DNA of 64,000 nt from Pseudanabaena sp. UWO311. GTDB taxonomy: Bacteria > Cyanobacteriota > Cyanobacteriia > Pseudanabaenales > Pseudanabaenaceae. This document shows, piece by piece, positions 27,436 to 36,293 of the stretch (position 1 is its first letter; each line of letters starts with the position of its first letter). The notes below the pieces were generated by a model. It searched no databases, had not been told where the DNA came from, and worked only from the letters and a program-made list of their open reading frames with translations. The translations under genes and the position numbers were made by a program. The stretch covers positions 293,740 to 357,739 of the forward strand of contig NZ_SJEE01000001.1 of assembly GCF_006937785.1 (NCBI RefSeq), given 5' to 3'.

Positions 27436-27564
27436 CTAAGTGCGATCACTACTTGGCAAACCGATACCGTGATCTCTCAGCCTTGTTTTGAGATCATTGA
27501 GTTCGCGGCGAATGTCATCATTGATCGCAAAGCCTTCACCTAAATTTGCAAGAGCTTTCTGTCA
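27436..27564 (-). pseudogene. Possible C-terminal gene remnant
   Basis: Minus-strand frame of 42 residues with no start codon, open from just after a TGA down to TAG at 27436-27438. The composition (GEGFAINDDIRRELNDLKT, then RLRDHGIGLPSSD) is that of a real amphipathic helical C-terminus rather than chance AT-rich DNA. No upstream frame continues it. I do not recognise the family; this could be the stub of a deleted gene or a coincidence. Confidence 0.3.
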
Positions 27565-27584
27565 CTATCTACTTCTCTCTAACT

Positions 27585-28439
27585 CTATCTATCAGTCAGA
27601 TCTTGTACATTAATTCGTAAAAAACGGCCTAAACTTTGAGCTATGTTTTGAGCAATTGTTATAGAAATAAAAACCAAGGGAATGGGACTCTTTTTCCCAG
27701 AAATATAGATTTTGAGATAGTATAAAATCCCTCCTTTACTACCTCTAGTTTTTGTTAATATAATTTCTCTAATATCCATTAACAAAAATTGATATTTCTT
27801 TCGACCAAAAATTGTTTGTACTTCCCAGATTAAATATTTTTCATCGCGATCAAAAGTTAAACAATGCCATTGCAATAAAAAATAAGTTATAAATAAGCCA
27901 ACTATAGGAAACAACAATAACAACAATGGCAGTAATATAACCTGCCATTGTTGACTGGCAGAATAAGTTAATTCGATTTTCCCATCACCAGAAACAACAA
28001 ATTTATTGAACTTTTCTACCCATGACGCTAGCTCCACAGACTCTATGTTCAGGTAAGGAGACATGCGATCGCTAAATATAGTTATCTCTTTGTCATTAGT
28101 TGTTAAAGTGATCCATTGTTCGTCACGACCTTTTTTATTTGTAACAAAATGAAAATAAGCTTTAGAAACATTCTGCCAAGTTGTATCTTCGCTTTTTGCA
28201 TACCCTAATAAATGTCCAGAAGTTTGTTTGCAAACGACTTTTTTAGACGTATTACGCTCACAGCTTAGAGTCTTTGTGCCTATGGAATAGAGACTGTCAT
28301 AAGCAATAAATGGAAAAGAAAACAACGGGGTCATACAAGCTGAGCCCCAAATACTTAGAAAGACAATAATGATGACTTCAGGTTTCCCTTTAATTGTTAT
28401 TTTTTGGCGATCTTCACTTGGGACTATGTTGTATTCCAT
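27585..28439 (-). CDS. Unrecognised membrane protein, about 284 aa
   Basis: From the ATG at 28439 (MEYNIVPSEDRQ). An earlier in-frame ATG at 28478 falls inside the lpd terminator and is rejected. Two membrane regions: VIIIVFLSIWGSACMTPLFSF near residues 20-42 and a strong helix pair ILLPLLLLLFPIVGLFITYFLL near 170-195. Between them is a likely external domain of about 120 residues. After the second region, LTFDRDEKYLIWEVQTIFGRKKYQFLL resembles a PH-like beta fold. No name is justified. It is AT-rich compared with lpd. Confidence 0.7.
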   Translation of the reverse strand: MEYNIVPSEDRQKITIKGKPEVIIIVFLSIWGSACMTPLFSFPFIAYDSLYSIGTKTLSCERNTSKKVVCKQTSGHLLGYAKSEDTTWQNVSKAYFHFVTNKKGRDEQWITLTTNDKEITIFSDRMSPYLNIESVELASWVEKFNKFVVSGDGKIELTYSASQQWQVILLPLLLLLFPIVGLFITYFLLQWHCLTFDRDEKYLIWEVQTIFGRKKYQFLLMDIREIILTKTRGSKGGILYYLKIYISGKKSPIPLVFISITIAQNIAQSLGRFLRINVQDLTDR

Positions 28440-28466
28440 GAGATTTTCTCCAATAGTTTTAACAAA

Positions 28467-28489
28467 AAAGCACCCCATTGGGGTGCTTT
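28467..28489 (-). terminator. Terminator of lpd
   Basis: 10-nt arms AAAGCACCCC/GGGGTGCTTT around ATT, 7 bp beyond the lpd stop on the minus strand, with an A-rich flank (a U-rich tail in the transcript). Confidence 0.85.
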
Positions 28490-28495
28490 CTTAAG

Positions 28496-29899
28496 TTAGA
28501 TATGCGCTGCGCGTTTGTAAGCTTCATCCAAAACTTCGCTAAGAGTTGGGTGAGCGTGAACAATCGTTGCTAACTTCTGCACCGTTTGGCGATCGCGTAT
28601 TGCTGCCGATGCCTCATGAATCAAGTCCGAAGCATGGATACCAATGATATGCACGCCCAAAAGTTCGCCCGTATCTTCGCGATAAACAATCTTCGCTAAG
28701 CCTTCGGTTTCTCCCTCCGCGATCGCCTTGGAATTACCCTTAAAGTATGACTTCGCTGTAGCTACCTTAAAGCCTTCCGCCGCCCCCTTCTCCTTAGCCT
28801 GTGGTTCAGTCAAGCCGACAAAGCTAACTTCAGGATGAGTAAACGCCGCCGCAGGGATGCTTTGATAGTCAACTGTAGAAGCACGACCACACATATTCTC
28901 AACAGCCACAATACCCTGTGCTGAAGCCGCGTGAGCCAACATCATCTTGCCCGTCGCATCACCGATCGCCCAAAGATGCGGAACGGAAGTTGCCATCGTG
29001 TCATCCACATCAATAAATCCACGCTGATTAGGCGCAATACCTACACTTTCTAAACCAAGATCCTTAGTGAGCGGAATCCGTCCTGTGGCAACCAAACAAG
29101 CATCCACTTCCAGAACTTCCACTACCTTCTTCGTTTTGGCATCGGTAAGTTCAATCTTGACGGGAGCACCAGCCGTAATCTTGGTAGCGAATACACCAGT
29201 TCTCGTTTCGATATCGCGAGGTTTGAGAAGTACACGCTCCGCAATCTTGGCAATATCAGGATCAAACCCTGGCATCAAAATATCTAACGCTTCGATCATG
29301 GTTACTTCAGAACCAAGCGCTGTATAAACATCGGCAAATTCCAGCCCGATGTAACCACTACCAATAATCGCCACCCACTGGGGCAAAGTTTCTAAACGCA
29401 CAGCCTGATCGCTGGTGTAGACAGTTTTGCCATCGATTTCAATACCGCGTGGCACAAATGGCTCGGAGCCTGTGGCGAGAATAATATCTTTGGCGGTGTA
29501 AGTCTTATCGCCAACGCTAACTTTCTGCACACCTGCGACACGACCACGACCTTCCAAAATATCTACGCCTAATCGTTTGAGGCTATTGGTCAAGTCGCCG
29601 CGCAATTTCAGTACTAAGTTATCGGCATGACTGGCGATCGCCCCGCGATCGAAATTTACTTCACCCACATCAATGCCTAACGCCTTTAGGTGAGACTTTG
29701 CCCGCATTTCTCGCACCCGTCCCGAAGCCGCTAGCAATGCCTTGGATGGGATACAGCCACGGTTGACACAGGTCCCGCCCATTACGCCATCTTCGACGAT
29801 CGCTGTTTTTAAGCCACAAGCGACGGCATGGAGGGCTGCGCCATGTCCACCAACGCCAGCGCCAATAATGATCAAATCGTAATCAAATTTGTCCGACAC
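28496..29899 (-). CDS. lpdA: Dihydrolipoyl dehydrogenase (E3)
   Basis: 467 residues. Reoxidises lipoyl groups in the pyruvate dehydrogenase and glycine-cleavage complexes. FAD site [19 protein letters not shown], redox pair [19 protein letters not shown] site [22 protein letters not shown], second FAD motif [18 protein letters not shown], and catalytic [14 protein letters not shown] at the C-terminus. The GCIPSKALL signature separates it from the glutathione reductase at 23274. Monocistronic with its own terminator. Confidence 0.96.
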   Translation of the reverse strand: MSDKFDYDLIIIGAGVGGHGAALHAVACGLKTAIVEDGVMGGTCVNRGCIPSKALLAASGRVREMRAKSHLKALGIDVGEVNFDRGAIASHADNLVLKLRGDLTNSLKRLGVDILEGRGRVAGVQKVSVGDKTYTAKDIILATGSEPFVPRGIEIDGKTVYTSDQAVRLETLPQWVAIIGSGYIGLEFADVYTALGSEVTMIEALDILMPGFDPDIAKIAERVLLKPRDIETRTGVFATKITAGAPVKIELTDAKTKKVVEVLEVDACLVATGRIPLTKDLGLESVGIAPNQRGFIDVDDTMATSVPHLWAIGDATGKMMLAHAASAQGIVAVENMCGRASTVDYQSIPAAAFTHPEVSFVGLTEPQAKEKGAAEGFKVATAKSYFKGNSKAIAEGETEGLAKIVYREDTGELLGVHIIGIHASDLIHEASAAIRDRQTVQKLATIVHAHPTLSEVLDEAYKRAAHI

Positions 29900-30039
29900 C
29901 TAATCTTTCTCCAGTAGAATCGATCTACTATTTTTACATCGTTTGGACATCGTGTTAGCCCTTGTAAGATGTCGCTGTCAAGGAAATTGCTACACTTTAT
30001 CTATAAAAATCATTAAAATGTCTTAATTGCAATAATTAC

Positions 30040-30417
30040 TTATGCGGAAGTTTGTAATGATTGGTAAGGCTGAATCAGGATCTCTGCGGGAACTCCCAGC
30101 TCTTTATTTAGTTTTCTGATCATTTCTAGGGTTAGAGAAAACTTACGCGCTAATATCTCCGCCGAACTAACTCGACTACCGAGATAAGCCTCTAAGTCAT
30201 TGTGTGACCATCCACGCGCATCCATGTAGTACCGAATTGCTTCAATCGGATCGGGAAGTTCGATGGGAAAGTGCAGTCTTTCATAGGATTCCGCTAAGCT
30301 GCTAAGAATATCTAGGCGATCGCATTCGGGGGTATTTGGTTCAGCATCGAATAATAATTCAATTTCTTGGAGGACTTGTTGATAGTCTGCTTCAGTCCTA
30401 ATGGGTCGCAGTTCCAT
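30040..30417 (-). CDS. HigA-type antitoxin / HTH regulator
   Basis: 125 residues. The first half (IRTEADYQQVLQEIELLFDA, then LSSLAESYERLHFPIELPDP) is characteristic of HigA-type antitoxins of the HTH_XRE group that pair with HigB RelE-like toxins. The second half is the helix-turn-helix with WSHNDLEAYLG and SAEILARKFSLTLEMIRKLNKELGVPAEIL. HigB normally lies directly upstream; here the next gene on this strand is the 319-aa STM4504-like gene, 110 bp away, and no higB is visible. It is an orphan antitoxin or works with an unusual partner. Confidence 0.85.
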   Translation of the reverse strand: MELRPIRTEADYQQVLQEIELLFDAEPNTPECDRLDILSSLAESYERLHFPIELPDPIEAIRYYMDARGWSHNDLEAYLGSRVSSAEILARKFSLTLEMIRKLNKELGVPAEILIQPYQSLQTSA

Positions 30418-30527
30418 AGGGTTACCTTCACTAGAGTAATCACTAAACTTTTATCCAGTTTTAAAATTATCTAAATTTAATATGTCACTACAGTAATGAT
30501 TTTAGTAATCATATAAATATCAAAGGA

Positions 30528-31487
30528 TTATTTCACCTCACTACGCTTAGCTTTATAGGCTTCTACGAGTAAAACTATATTTGAAGCAGTAAGGTGCAAA
30601 ACGTAAGCTGCTAAGTATTCAGGCACTTCTTTTGTTTCTGAGCCTTGACCATGACCAGATGTTTTATTGCGAACAGTCGGAACACCAGCTTCAAGAACTT
30701 GCTTTAAACCTGAAAAATGGGTTTGCAGATAGCTAGGTACAAGTTCTTCTCTTTTTAGGATAGTATCAATAAGTTTTGAAGCAGTAGCAGTCTTGTCATA
30801 AGCCCAACTAAATTTGTCACAAATAGTTTTCATTGTGCTTTCAAAAGCCTTCAAAGATTCAACAATTGCTGCTTTATACTCTTGATTTCGATAATGATCA
30901 TGAGCACTTCGGAACTCTTGCTCAGCACCACTAAACCCTTCACTAGAGATTAGAGTGAGTGCTGGCACAACTGCTTCTGCATGGAGAAAAACTGAATCAA
31001 TACGAATAATTTGACCATTGTTGTACTGATATCCAATTCCATGCTCAAGAAAACGATGATTTAGCTCTTCAATTGCTTCCTCAGATGTTTGTGGCAGTAA
31101 TTCATCTGCGTATCTATATTCCTCAAACAGTTTTGGGACAGTATGCTCAATGTAGAAGAAAGTAAGCTCGATTAGATCAAGAAGGTTATCAGTATGTGTG
31201 GCTTGATTAAGAAAAAAAGATCTGCATTGCTCAAAGCTACTTTCAGGATGTTGATCTCCCGCTAGAATAAGCAAACCTAGTTCTCTTGTTAATGACTTAT
31301 AAACTGATGCCCACACATTTCTAGCTAGTGATGAAATTTGACCATTATAAAGTCCAATAGCAGTTTCCCATATGTATATCACCTGTCTTCTAAATGGAAT
31401 CGGCAAGTCTGTATATTGATAAACTTCTGGCTGAGTGATACGCTCAATAGCCTTTTTTCTCTTGGAATATAAGTTAACAATTGCCAT
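30528..31487 (-). CDS. STM4504/CBY_0614-type protein (AbiJ-associated family)
   Basis: 319 residues, soluble, helical. The opening LYSKRKKAIERITQPEVYQY followed by LPIPFRRQVIYIWETAIG matches my recollection of the STM4504/CBY_0614 family, related to the N-terminal region of abortive-infection AbiJ proteins. The second half (EFRSAHDHYRNQEYKAAIVE, SLKAFESTMKTICDKF, then TSGHGQG) resembles the nucleic-acid-linked C-terminal domains seen in abortive-infection proteins. A phage-defence or stress role is plausible but inferred. It lies upstream of the orphan HigA-type gene and downstream of two small unknown genes. Confidence 0.7.
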   Translation of the reverse strand: MAIVNLYSKRKKAIERITQPEVYQYTDLPIPFRRQVIYIWETAIGLYNGQISSLARNVWASVYKSLTRELGLLILAGDQHPESSFEQCRSFFLNQATHTDNLLDLIELTFFYIEHTVPKLFEEYRYADELLPQTSEEAIEELNHRFLEHGIGYQYNNGQIIRIDSVFLHAEAVVPALTLISSEGFSGAEQEFRSAHDHYRNQEYKAAIVESLKAFESTMKTICDKFSWAYDKTATASKLIDTILKREELVPSYLQTHFSGLKQVLEAGVPTVRNKTSGHGQGSETKEVPEYLAAYVLHLTASNIVLLVEAYKAKRSEVK

Positions 31488-31589
31488 TTTTTAGTAAGGG
31501 TCTAATTTAAGTAATTGAATAAGCAGTTTGAGTTACTCAAGTTAGTGATTTTTCTCTAACTTTATAGGATTTGTGAATATTGTTTATCT

Positions 31590-31862
31590 TTATGCTAAAA
31601 CTTCAGAAAGAGATAACCTTCCGTTAATTGGCTCAAACTCATCTTCTAACAACCATAACTGAGCCTCTTCGTAGCTTTGACTAGTTAACACAACCTTATA
31701 ATTTTCAACAGGATCGCAAACACGACATACACCCATGCGATCGCCCATTAGCATTAGCAAATAAGGTGGCGACTGCATTGGATCGATCCAAACTTCAAGA
31801 AAGCTCCACTCATCCTTCACTGGGTCGAGTACGGGGGATAACATGGTATCGATTGTTTGCAT
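31590..31862 (-). CDS. Small unrecognised protein, 90 aa
   Basis: Acidic 90-residue protein with the core EWSFLEVWIDPMQSPPYLLMLMG, then VCRVCDPVENYKVVLTSQSYEEAQLWLLEDEFEPI. No membrane segment. It overlaps the end of the upstream 112-aa gene by 53 bp; the ATG at 31844 would reduce this to 35 bp. Acidity, size and overlap suit an immunity protein or antitoxin for the preceding gene; inference from layout only. A CxxC pair (CRVC) is present but no second pair. Confidence 0.65.
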   Translation of the reverse strand: MQTIDTMLSPVLDPVKDEWSFLEVWIDPMQSPPYLLMLMGDRMGVCRVCDPVENYKVVLTSQSYEEAQLWLLEDEFEPINGRLSLSEVLA

Positions 31863-32148
31863 CTACTTTAACCTCGCCATAAAACAAAGGAATAGTTGAA
31901 CCGTCTACCGCAATCCTGTAACCAATAGGCTCTGAGAAAAACAACCCATAACGCTCATAATTGCGGATTGTTCCAGTATAATCACCTGATTCGATAATTG
32001 CCTGAGCAACTCGAATCATAGTAGCCTCATCTTTAAAAACATGAGCAGAGCGCCCTAGCTTAAGTAAACGTTGAGATTGCAGTGTATTTGGCAAGTGTTT
32101 AGGAACGTGTCGTTGATCGAGAATAACATCACGATTTATGCCAGTCAT
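31810..32148 (-). CDS. Small conserved basic protein, 112 aa, possible toxin of a two-gene unit
   Basis: 112 residues. The sequence runs RHVPKHLPNTLQSQRLLKLG, then SAHVFKDEATMIRVAQAIIESG, then GTIRNYERYGLFFSEPIGYRI, ending in a basic HVIPRTRPS. This basic core reminds me of cyanobacterial proteins seen alone or at the C-terminus of large polymorphic-toxin-like proteins, but I cannot name a tested activity. The following 90-residue acidic gene overlaps it, so a toxin/immunity pair is a reasonable guess. Start ATG at 32148 is the only good one. Confidence 0.6.
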   Translation of the reverse strand: MTGINRDVILDQRHVPKHLPNTLQSQRLLKLGRSAHVFKDEATMIRVAQAIIESGDYTGTIRNYERYGLFFSEPIGYRIAVDGSTIPLFYGEVKVDANNRYHVIPRTRPSEG

Positions 32149-32249
32149 TTCACAAGAATTTGCTAGTTTAGATTCGAGTCAATTTACAGGTAAAGATTAC
32201 ATTCTGATGAATCATATTAACCATCTAGTATTAAGTATTTGTGGATTTT

Positions 32250-32843
32250 ATGAGTGTCTCTAAAGAGCTTTTAACCCTTACTTCATGGATGGCTGGTGAA
32301 TTTAGCAACCGTGAACAATCACTAGATCAACCTGTTTGGTTTGTGAACTTAGTCTGGTGGCAGCGTCCTATCCCATTTAACGTTTTAGGCAGCATTGCCA
32401 TTTTTGCCGAACAAGCCAATGCGCTAATCCTCGATCGCCCTTATCGTCAGCGCATTTTGCAATTTGTAGAAAATGACGGCAAAATTCAAGTGAAATATTG
32501 GGGATTTAAAGATCCTGCGGCATGGACTGGGGCTGGACGCGATCGCGATCGGCTTAACCAAATCACCATTAATGACATCGAACCCCTCGTTGGTTGTTTA
32601 TTAGATGTCTCATTTACCAATGGTCGCTACAAAGCCGAAATGCCCAAGGAGGAAAAATGTTGTTTCCAATATTTAAACGAATCACGCCAAGTTGTTTTAG
32701 GATTCGAGGCTAGCGCTGATGAATTTTGGAGTGGCGATCGAGGGATTAATCCTGACACAGGATCGGCAATCTGGGGTGCGATCGTAGACTCATATAAATT
32801 TAGCAAAACCCAAGATTTTGGCAACGAGATCCTAAACAACTAG
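32250..32843 (+). CDS. CpcT/CpeT-family phycobiliprotein chromophore lyase
   Basis: 197 residues from ATG 32250 (MSVSKELLTL); an in-frame GTG at 32241 is also possible. The family attaches phycocyanobilin or phycoerythrobilin to beta-Cys-153 of phycobiliproteins, with a lipocalin-like beta barrel. Visible: TSWMAGEFSNREQSLD, VWFVNLVWWQRPIP, the RPYRQRILQF strand, GCLLDVSFTNGRYKAEMP, and the CCFQYLNESRQVVLGFEAS segment. Whether it acts on phycocyanin (CpcT) or phycoerythrin (CpeT) cannot be decided; no phycobiliprotein gene is in the window. The gene turns transcription to the plus strand after the accessory patch. Confidence 0.9.
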   Translation: MSVSKELLTLTSWMAGEFSNREQSLDQPVWFVNLVWWQRPIPFNVLGSIAIFAEQANALILDRPYRQRILQFVENDGKIQVKYWGFKDPAAWTGAGRDRDRLNQITINDIEPLVGCLLDVSFTNGRYKAEMPKEEKCCFQYLNESRQVVLGFEASADEFWSGDRGINPDTGSAIWGAIVDSYKFSKTQDFGNEILNN

Positions 32844-32945
32844 CTAGGTAGCGAATCGTGAGAGTTAGCGATGACCGTACTTACCCGATCGCGCAGATTT
32901 AGTGACATAATGTACAGGAAAACTTAGGATAAAACTGATACTGCT

Positions 32946-33284
32946 ATGTCAGACGGAAAAGGATTTGGCTTTGGTTTAGGCAAAATGAAAGAAGCCTTCC
33001 AAAAAGCGCAGCAAATTCAAGAAGGCGCAAAAAAGCTACAAGAAGAACTAGATGAATTGCGCTTAACTGGAGAATCAGGCGGTGGTTTGGTAAAAATCAC
33101 CCTAAGCGGTAACCAAGAACCTCAAAGCGTGGAAATTTCTCCCGAAGCTTTAAATGAAGGTGCAGAAGTTTTGTCCGATTTGGTACTAGCAGCCCTCAAG
33201 GATGCCTATCAGCTTTCTACTGGCACTATGAAACAAAAAATGGAAGACCTCACTGGTGGCTTAGGTTTGCCCGCAGGTTTCTAA
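32946..33284 (+). CDS. YbaB/EbfC nucleoid-associated protein
   Basis: 112 residues. Gly/Phe-rich start, a long helix ([25 protein letters not shown]), then the DNA-binding sheet [23 protein letters not shown] and a second helix. The dimer binds DNA with tweezer-like helices and coats the nucleoid. It has its own gap and a -10-like CATAAT upstream. Followed by a 13-nt-arm palindrome (33302-33330), the DUF3134 gene and the Trp-rich gene on the same strand. Confidence 0.95.
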   Translation: MSDGKGFGFGLGKMKEAFQKAQQIQEGAKKLQEELDELRLTGESGGGLVKITLSGNQEPQSVEISPEALNEGAEVLSDLVLAALKDAYQLSTGTMKQKMEDLTGGLGLPAGF

Positions 33285-33301
33285 CTTTTCAAGAAGTGTT
33301 T

Positions 33302-33330
33302 TCAAGAATTGTGCAAGGCACAATTCTTGA
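33302..33330. repeat. Palindrome after ebfC
   Basis: Perfect 13-nt arms (33302-33314/33318-33330) around AAG, tip TTGTGC/GCACAA. Trinucleotide-loop class. Confidence 0.8.
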
Positions 33331-33361
33331 GCGAGACTAGAATTTTTTATCTGATATTTTT

Positions 33362-33607
33362 ATGATTAATAACCCCGCTTTGCGCGTACAGCGCCGCAAC
33401 CAACCAGCCACACTTATTCCTACAGAGCAGCAAGCATCGATTCTTGATTGGCTAGAGTCCACAGGTCGCCTTATCGCTAGAGAAGGTACGGAGTCGAGCT
33501 TAAAGTTTGATGACGAAGCCGAAGAATTAAGTGAATTGATGCTAGGTGATGACCCTAGCTACATCGATGACGATGACGATGATGATGATAACGACGATAT
33601 TGATTAG
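33362..33607 (+). CDS. DUF3134 family small acidic protein
   Basis: 81 residues. MINNPALRVQRRNQPATLIP and SILDWLESTGRLIARE match the cyanobacterial DUF3134 family, of unknown function. The end is a run of aspartates (IDDDDDDDDNDDID), encoded by GAT/GAC repeats, which may vary in length by slippage. Cytoplasmic. Followed by a 30-bp perfect palindrome terminator. Confidence 0.85.
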   Translation: MINNPALRVQRRNQPATLIPTEQQASILDWLESTGRLIAREGTESSLKFDDEAEELSELMLGDDPSYIDDDDDDDDNDDID

Positions 33608-33609
33608 AC

Positions 33610-33639
33610 ATAAAAAATGCGGCTAGCCGCATTTTTTAT
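33610..33639 (+). terminator. Perfect 30-bp palindrome terminator
   Basis: Loop-free palindrome with GCGGCTAGCCGC centre and A6/T6 flanks, 3 bp after the DUF3134 stop; it should work in both directions. Confidence 0.85.
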
Positions 33640-33647
33640 GAGGTAGT

Positions 33648-33878
33648 ATGCCAAAAAAACAAAAATTCCCCCATCTAATCGGTTCTAAGTGGACTGCTAT
33701 GCAAGAAACTTTCGGTTGGCGACATTTTGTTGTAGTGAATCGCAAAAATGAAGGAGAGCTAGTTTTTGCCGAGATCAAAGCAGCCTGTGATGATTCTGTA
33801 AGATTTTGGCTAAATGCAAAGGCTCTGAAGAGGCGATCGCTATGGTTACCTGGCTGGAAAACCTTAAGTGAAATGTAA
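33648..33878 (+). CDS. Trp-rich TIGR02450 family protein
   Basis: 76 residues with the family pattern: KFPHLIGSKWTAMQETFGWRHF, then VVVNRKNEGELVFAEIKAACD and the closing RSLWLPGWKTLSEM. Function unknown; conserved in cyanobacteria and some proteobacteria. The ATG lies 8 bp after the preceding palindrome, so its ribosome-binding site (GAGGTAGT) is next to a hairpin and could be affected by it. The second dispersed 116-bp element begins 3 bp after its stop. Confidence 0.88.
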   Translation: MPKKQKFPHLIGSKWTAMQETFGWRHFVVVNRKNEGELVFAEIKAACDDSVRFWLNAKALKRRSLWLPGWKTLSEM

Positions 33879-33881
33879 TAC

Positions 33882-33997
33882 TATAGCTATCGCCATTCTT
33901 GTTAGGACATAAAACCCAAATAGTTTTAGGCGGCGCGAAGCGTCGCCTAAAACTATTTGGGTTTTATGTCGTCCTGATACAAATGGCTAAGGCTATA
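33882..33997. repeat. 116-bp dispersed imperfect-palindrome element, copy 2
   Basis: Same length and ends as 8767-8882. Central arms 33910-33935/33939-33964 with one mismatch, loop GAA, tip GGCGGCGC/GCGTCGCC. The inner stem (TTTTA) differs from copy 1 (GTGAGA) on both arms in a compensated way. Confidence 0.85.
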
Positions 33998-33999
33998 AG

Positions 34000-34127
34000 A
34001 TACAAAATGGCTACGCCATTTTGTATCTTTAAAACTCTTACTGGGTTTGGGTTTTAATTCACAGAAGTAATGCTTAAACAAAAAAAGAGGTGTCGCTTAG
34101 CGACACCTCTTTTTTTGTTTAAGCATT
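34000..34127. repeat. Two palindromes at the end of the DRTGG gene
   Basis: First: perfect arms 34000-34012/34016-34028 around TAC, core CAAAATGGC shared with 12144 and 63270. Second: perfect 28-nt arms 34069-34096/34100-34127 around TTA; its right arm contains the last codons and stop (34119-34121) of the minus-strand gene. Confidence 0.9.
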
Positions 34128-35222
34128 GGCTAAAGCTTTGATATCCATGAGCTTTAAGAAGCGATCGAAATTAAAGTATTTTCCCATCATGTCGCAGATG
34201 CTGGTAACTTTCACTCCTTCATGCAGACGAACTTGCCCTAGACAAGATTCGATAATACTGACTGTACTGAGTGTGTCTTTATTGACTGAGAGAATAGGGA
34301 CACCCAATTCCATCGCTTTGTGGGCGACATCATCATTAACAAAGGGACGACCCGTCAGAATCAAGCAATTTGTCGATGTTTCTAGGGCAGCGAACTGGAG
34401 ATCGATACGGCTGCTGCCTGTAATTACGGCCTTGTTATAAGATTTGCGGAAATAGCTTTGAGCTGAGTTGACATCCATTGCGCCAATTTTGAGTTCCTCA
34501 ACCATGACTTTTCCTAAATCAATATTTTCAGGACGGCAGAGGATATTTGCACCAAGTTGCTCAATGATTTCAGAGACGCTGACACTTCGCAAAGTGCGGT
34601 TTTCTGGCATGAGGGCAAATACTGGAATACCTTGATTTTCGAGATAAGGGTGGAGAACCTCGATCGCTGTTTCATATTGTTCATCAGGAATGTCATTAAT
34701 GACAACACCTAAAAGGCGATCGCCAAAGCGTTGTTTTGCCATCAAGATATGGTCAACTACTAACAGCGAACCAAATCGCATTACCAACAAAATGGGAGCT
34801 TCGAGTTGCTCTGCCATCTCCTCCAGAGAAAGCCCAAAAATTGCACCTTCGGCAGTATTAGCAGGTGCTTCTAAAAGTACGAGATCGCCTTCAATTAATT
34901 TTTTATACTCATCCAACTTAGTACTGTAATCAGCCTTATCTTCACCAGATAGACGGCGTTGGAGAGCAGCTCGGTCAAGATTAAGAAGAGTGGGGCGCAA
35001 AAGTGATTGCGGCAAATTTAGCGCTTGCTTAATAAATTCCACATCAGCTTCAGTGCGTTCGGCTGATTCGGGTAATTCTTTGGTCGTAAAAGTACCTATC
35101 GGCTTACCATAGCCAATTTTGTAACCTTTAGCTTGCAAGTTATAAGTTAATCCCAAAATTGTTGCTGATTTTCCACTGCCTGATCTGGTGGAACCAATCA
35201 GCAAATGCTTAGCCTGTGGCAC
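34119..35222 (-). CDS. Phosphotransacetylase-family (BioD-like ATPase + DRTGG) protein
   Basis: 367 residues. N-terminal P-loop domain like dethiobiotin synthetase (LLIGSTRSGSGKSATILGL) and a C-terminal DRTGG-type regulatory domain (KAVITGSSRIDLQFAALETSTNCLILTGRPFVNDDVAHKA is the region). Often annotated as phosphotransacetylase because the same N-terminal unit is fused to Pta in some bacteria, but the catalytic Pta domain is absent, so it is probably a regulator or CobB/CobQ-like ATPase. Cytoplasmic. Its stop codon lies within a perfect palindrome arm. Confidence 0.85.
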   Translation of the reverse strand: MPQAKHLLIGSTRSGSGKSATILGLTYNLQAKGYKIGYGKPIGTFTTKELPESAERTEADVEFIKQALNLPQSLLRPTLLNLDRAALQRRLSGEDKADYSTKLDEYKKLIEGDLVLLEAPANTAEGAIFGLSLEEMAEQLEAPILLVMRFGSLLVVDHILMAKQRFGDRLLGVVINDIPDEQYETAIEVLHPYLENQGIPVFALMPENRTLRSVSVSEIIEQLGANILCRPENIDLGKVMVEELKIGAMDVNSAQSYFRKSYNKAVITGSSRIDLQFAALETSTNCLILTGRPFVNDDVAHKAMELGVPILSVNKDTLSTVSIIESCLGQVRLHEGVKVTSICDMMGKYFNFDRFLKLMDIKALANA

Positions 35223-35379
35223 GTCTTGCCCTCAAAAAATGATTACAAACTTTACAGAGTTGTATTAAAGCCTACATCCTGTTTGGCTATTGTAACTGAT
35301 GGACTGTTACGGATGCTTGTTGATCTTGGTTAATTGTGCATACGGATTATGCAATATATCGATGAGTAACAAAGCATAG

Positions 35380-36255
35380 CTATCGATATATTGCGTCACT
35401 AATACGACAAGCATCAAATATTTCCTTGGGATCATGTACTCGCAAGATATCTGCGCCACCAGCAATACATGCACTACAGGCTGCAATCGTTCCATAAAGA
35501 CGATCGCGAGGATCAGGGCGATCGCATATTTTACCGATAAAACTTTTACGAGATACACCTAGTAATAGAGGTGCGCTGATCTCCTTAAAGCTGCGTAGAT
35601 TTTTTAAAATTTTAAGATTATGGTCAAGAGTCTTACCAAAGCCGATTCCCGGATCGATCGCAATTAAATGCTTTGGAATGCCACAAGCTTTGGCTACCAA
35701 AATTGCATCGTTAAGGAATTTCTTAACATCTTGCACCACATCGCGATAGTGAGGATTTTCTTGCATAGTGCGTGGCTCGCCTTGCATATGCATTAAAAAA
35801 ATTGGTACTTGTAACTTTCCCGCTAGAGGCAGCATTTCAGGATCAAATCTTCCAGCAGACACATCATTGAGCATATTTGCACCTGCGGCGATCGCAGCTT
35901 TTGCGACAGTTGCCTTGGCTGTATCAACGGAAATCGGCAAGTTGGGATAGGTTTCGCGGATGGCTTGAATAATCGGCAAAATGCGATCGCATTCTTCGTC
36001 AGCGCTAACTGGCTGAGCATTAGGTCTAGTTGATTCGCCGCCAATATCGAGTATGTCAATATAGGGCAACATTTGCGCGACTTGTTCTAGTGCTGCATCC
36101 CTTGAGTTAAATTGACCGCCATCGCTAAAACTATCGGGTGTAAGATTCAAAACACCCATGAGGTATGTGCGATCGCCCCAAATAAATTCGCGATCGCGAA
36201 TTTTCCAATTAGCTAATTTATTTGAGTTTGCAGTTTTGCTTGTGCTTAGATTCAA
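35380..36255 (-). CDS. folP: Dihydropteroate synthase
   Basis: 291 residues, TIM barrel. Joins p-aminobenzoate to 6-hydroxymethyl-dihydropterin diphosphate in folate synthesis. Signature segments: LMGVLNLTPDSFSDGG, DIGGESTRPNA, ISVDTAKATVAKAAIAAGANMLNDVS, AIDPGIGFGKTLDHNL and the C-terminal ILRVHDPKE. The 25 N-terminal residues are extra. An in-frame ATG inside the barrel start (MGVLNLTP) would be too late. No other folate gene adjoins it, though a folate/biopterin transporter lies at 58392. Confidence 0.96.
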   Translation of the reverse strand: MNLSTSKTANSNKLANWKIRDREFIWGDRTYLMGVLNLTPDSFSDGGQFNSRDAALEQVAQMLPYIDILDIGGESTRPNAQPVSADEECDRILPIIQAIRETYPNLPISVDTAKATVAKAAIAAGANMLNDVSAGRFDPEMLPLAGKLQVPIFLMHMQGEPRTMQENPHYRDVVQDVKKFLNDAILVAKACGIPKHLIAIDPGIGFGKTLDHNLKILKNLRSFKEISAPLLLGVSRKSFIGKICDRPDPRDRLYGTIAACSACIAGGADILRVHDPKEIFDACRISDAIYR

Positions 36256-36293
36256 TGTTTACACCTCAGAATTTTTTACAGCACTTGGTGCTA

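Noticed and set aside
34119..35222. Phosphate acetyltransferase enzyme
   Set aside because: Only the BioD-like P-loop and DRTGG domains are present; the catalytic Pta domain is absent, so enzyme activity should not be inferred.
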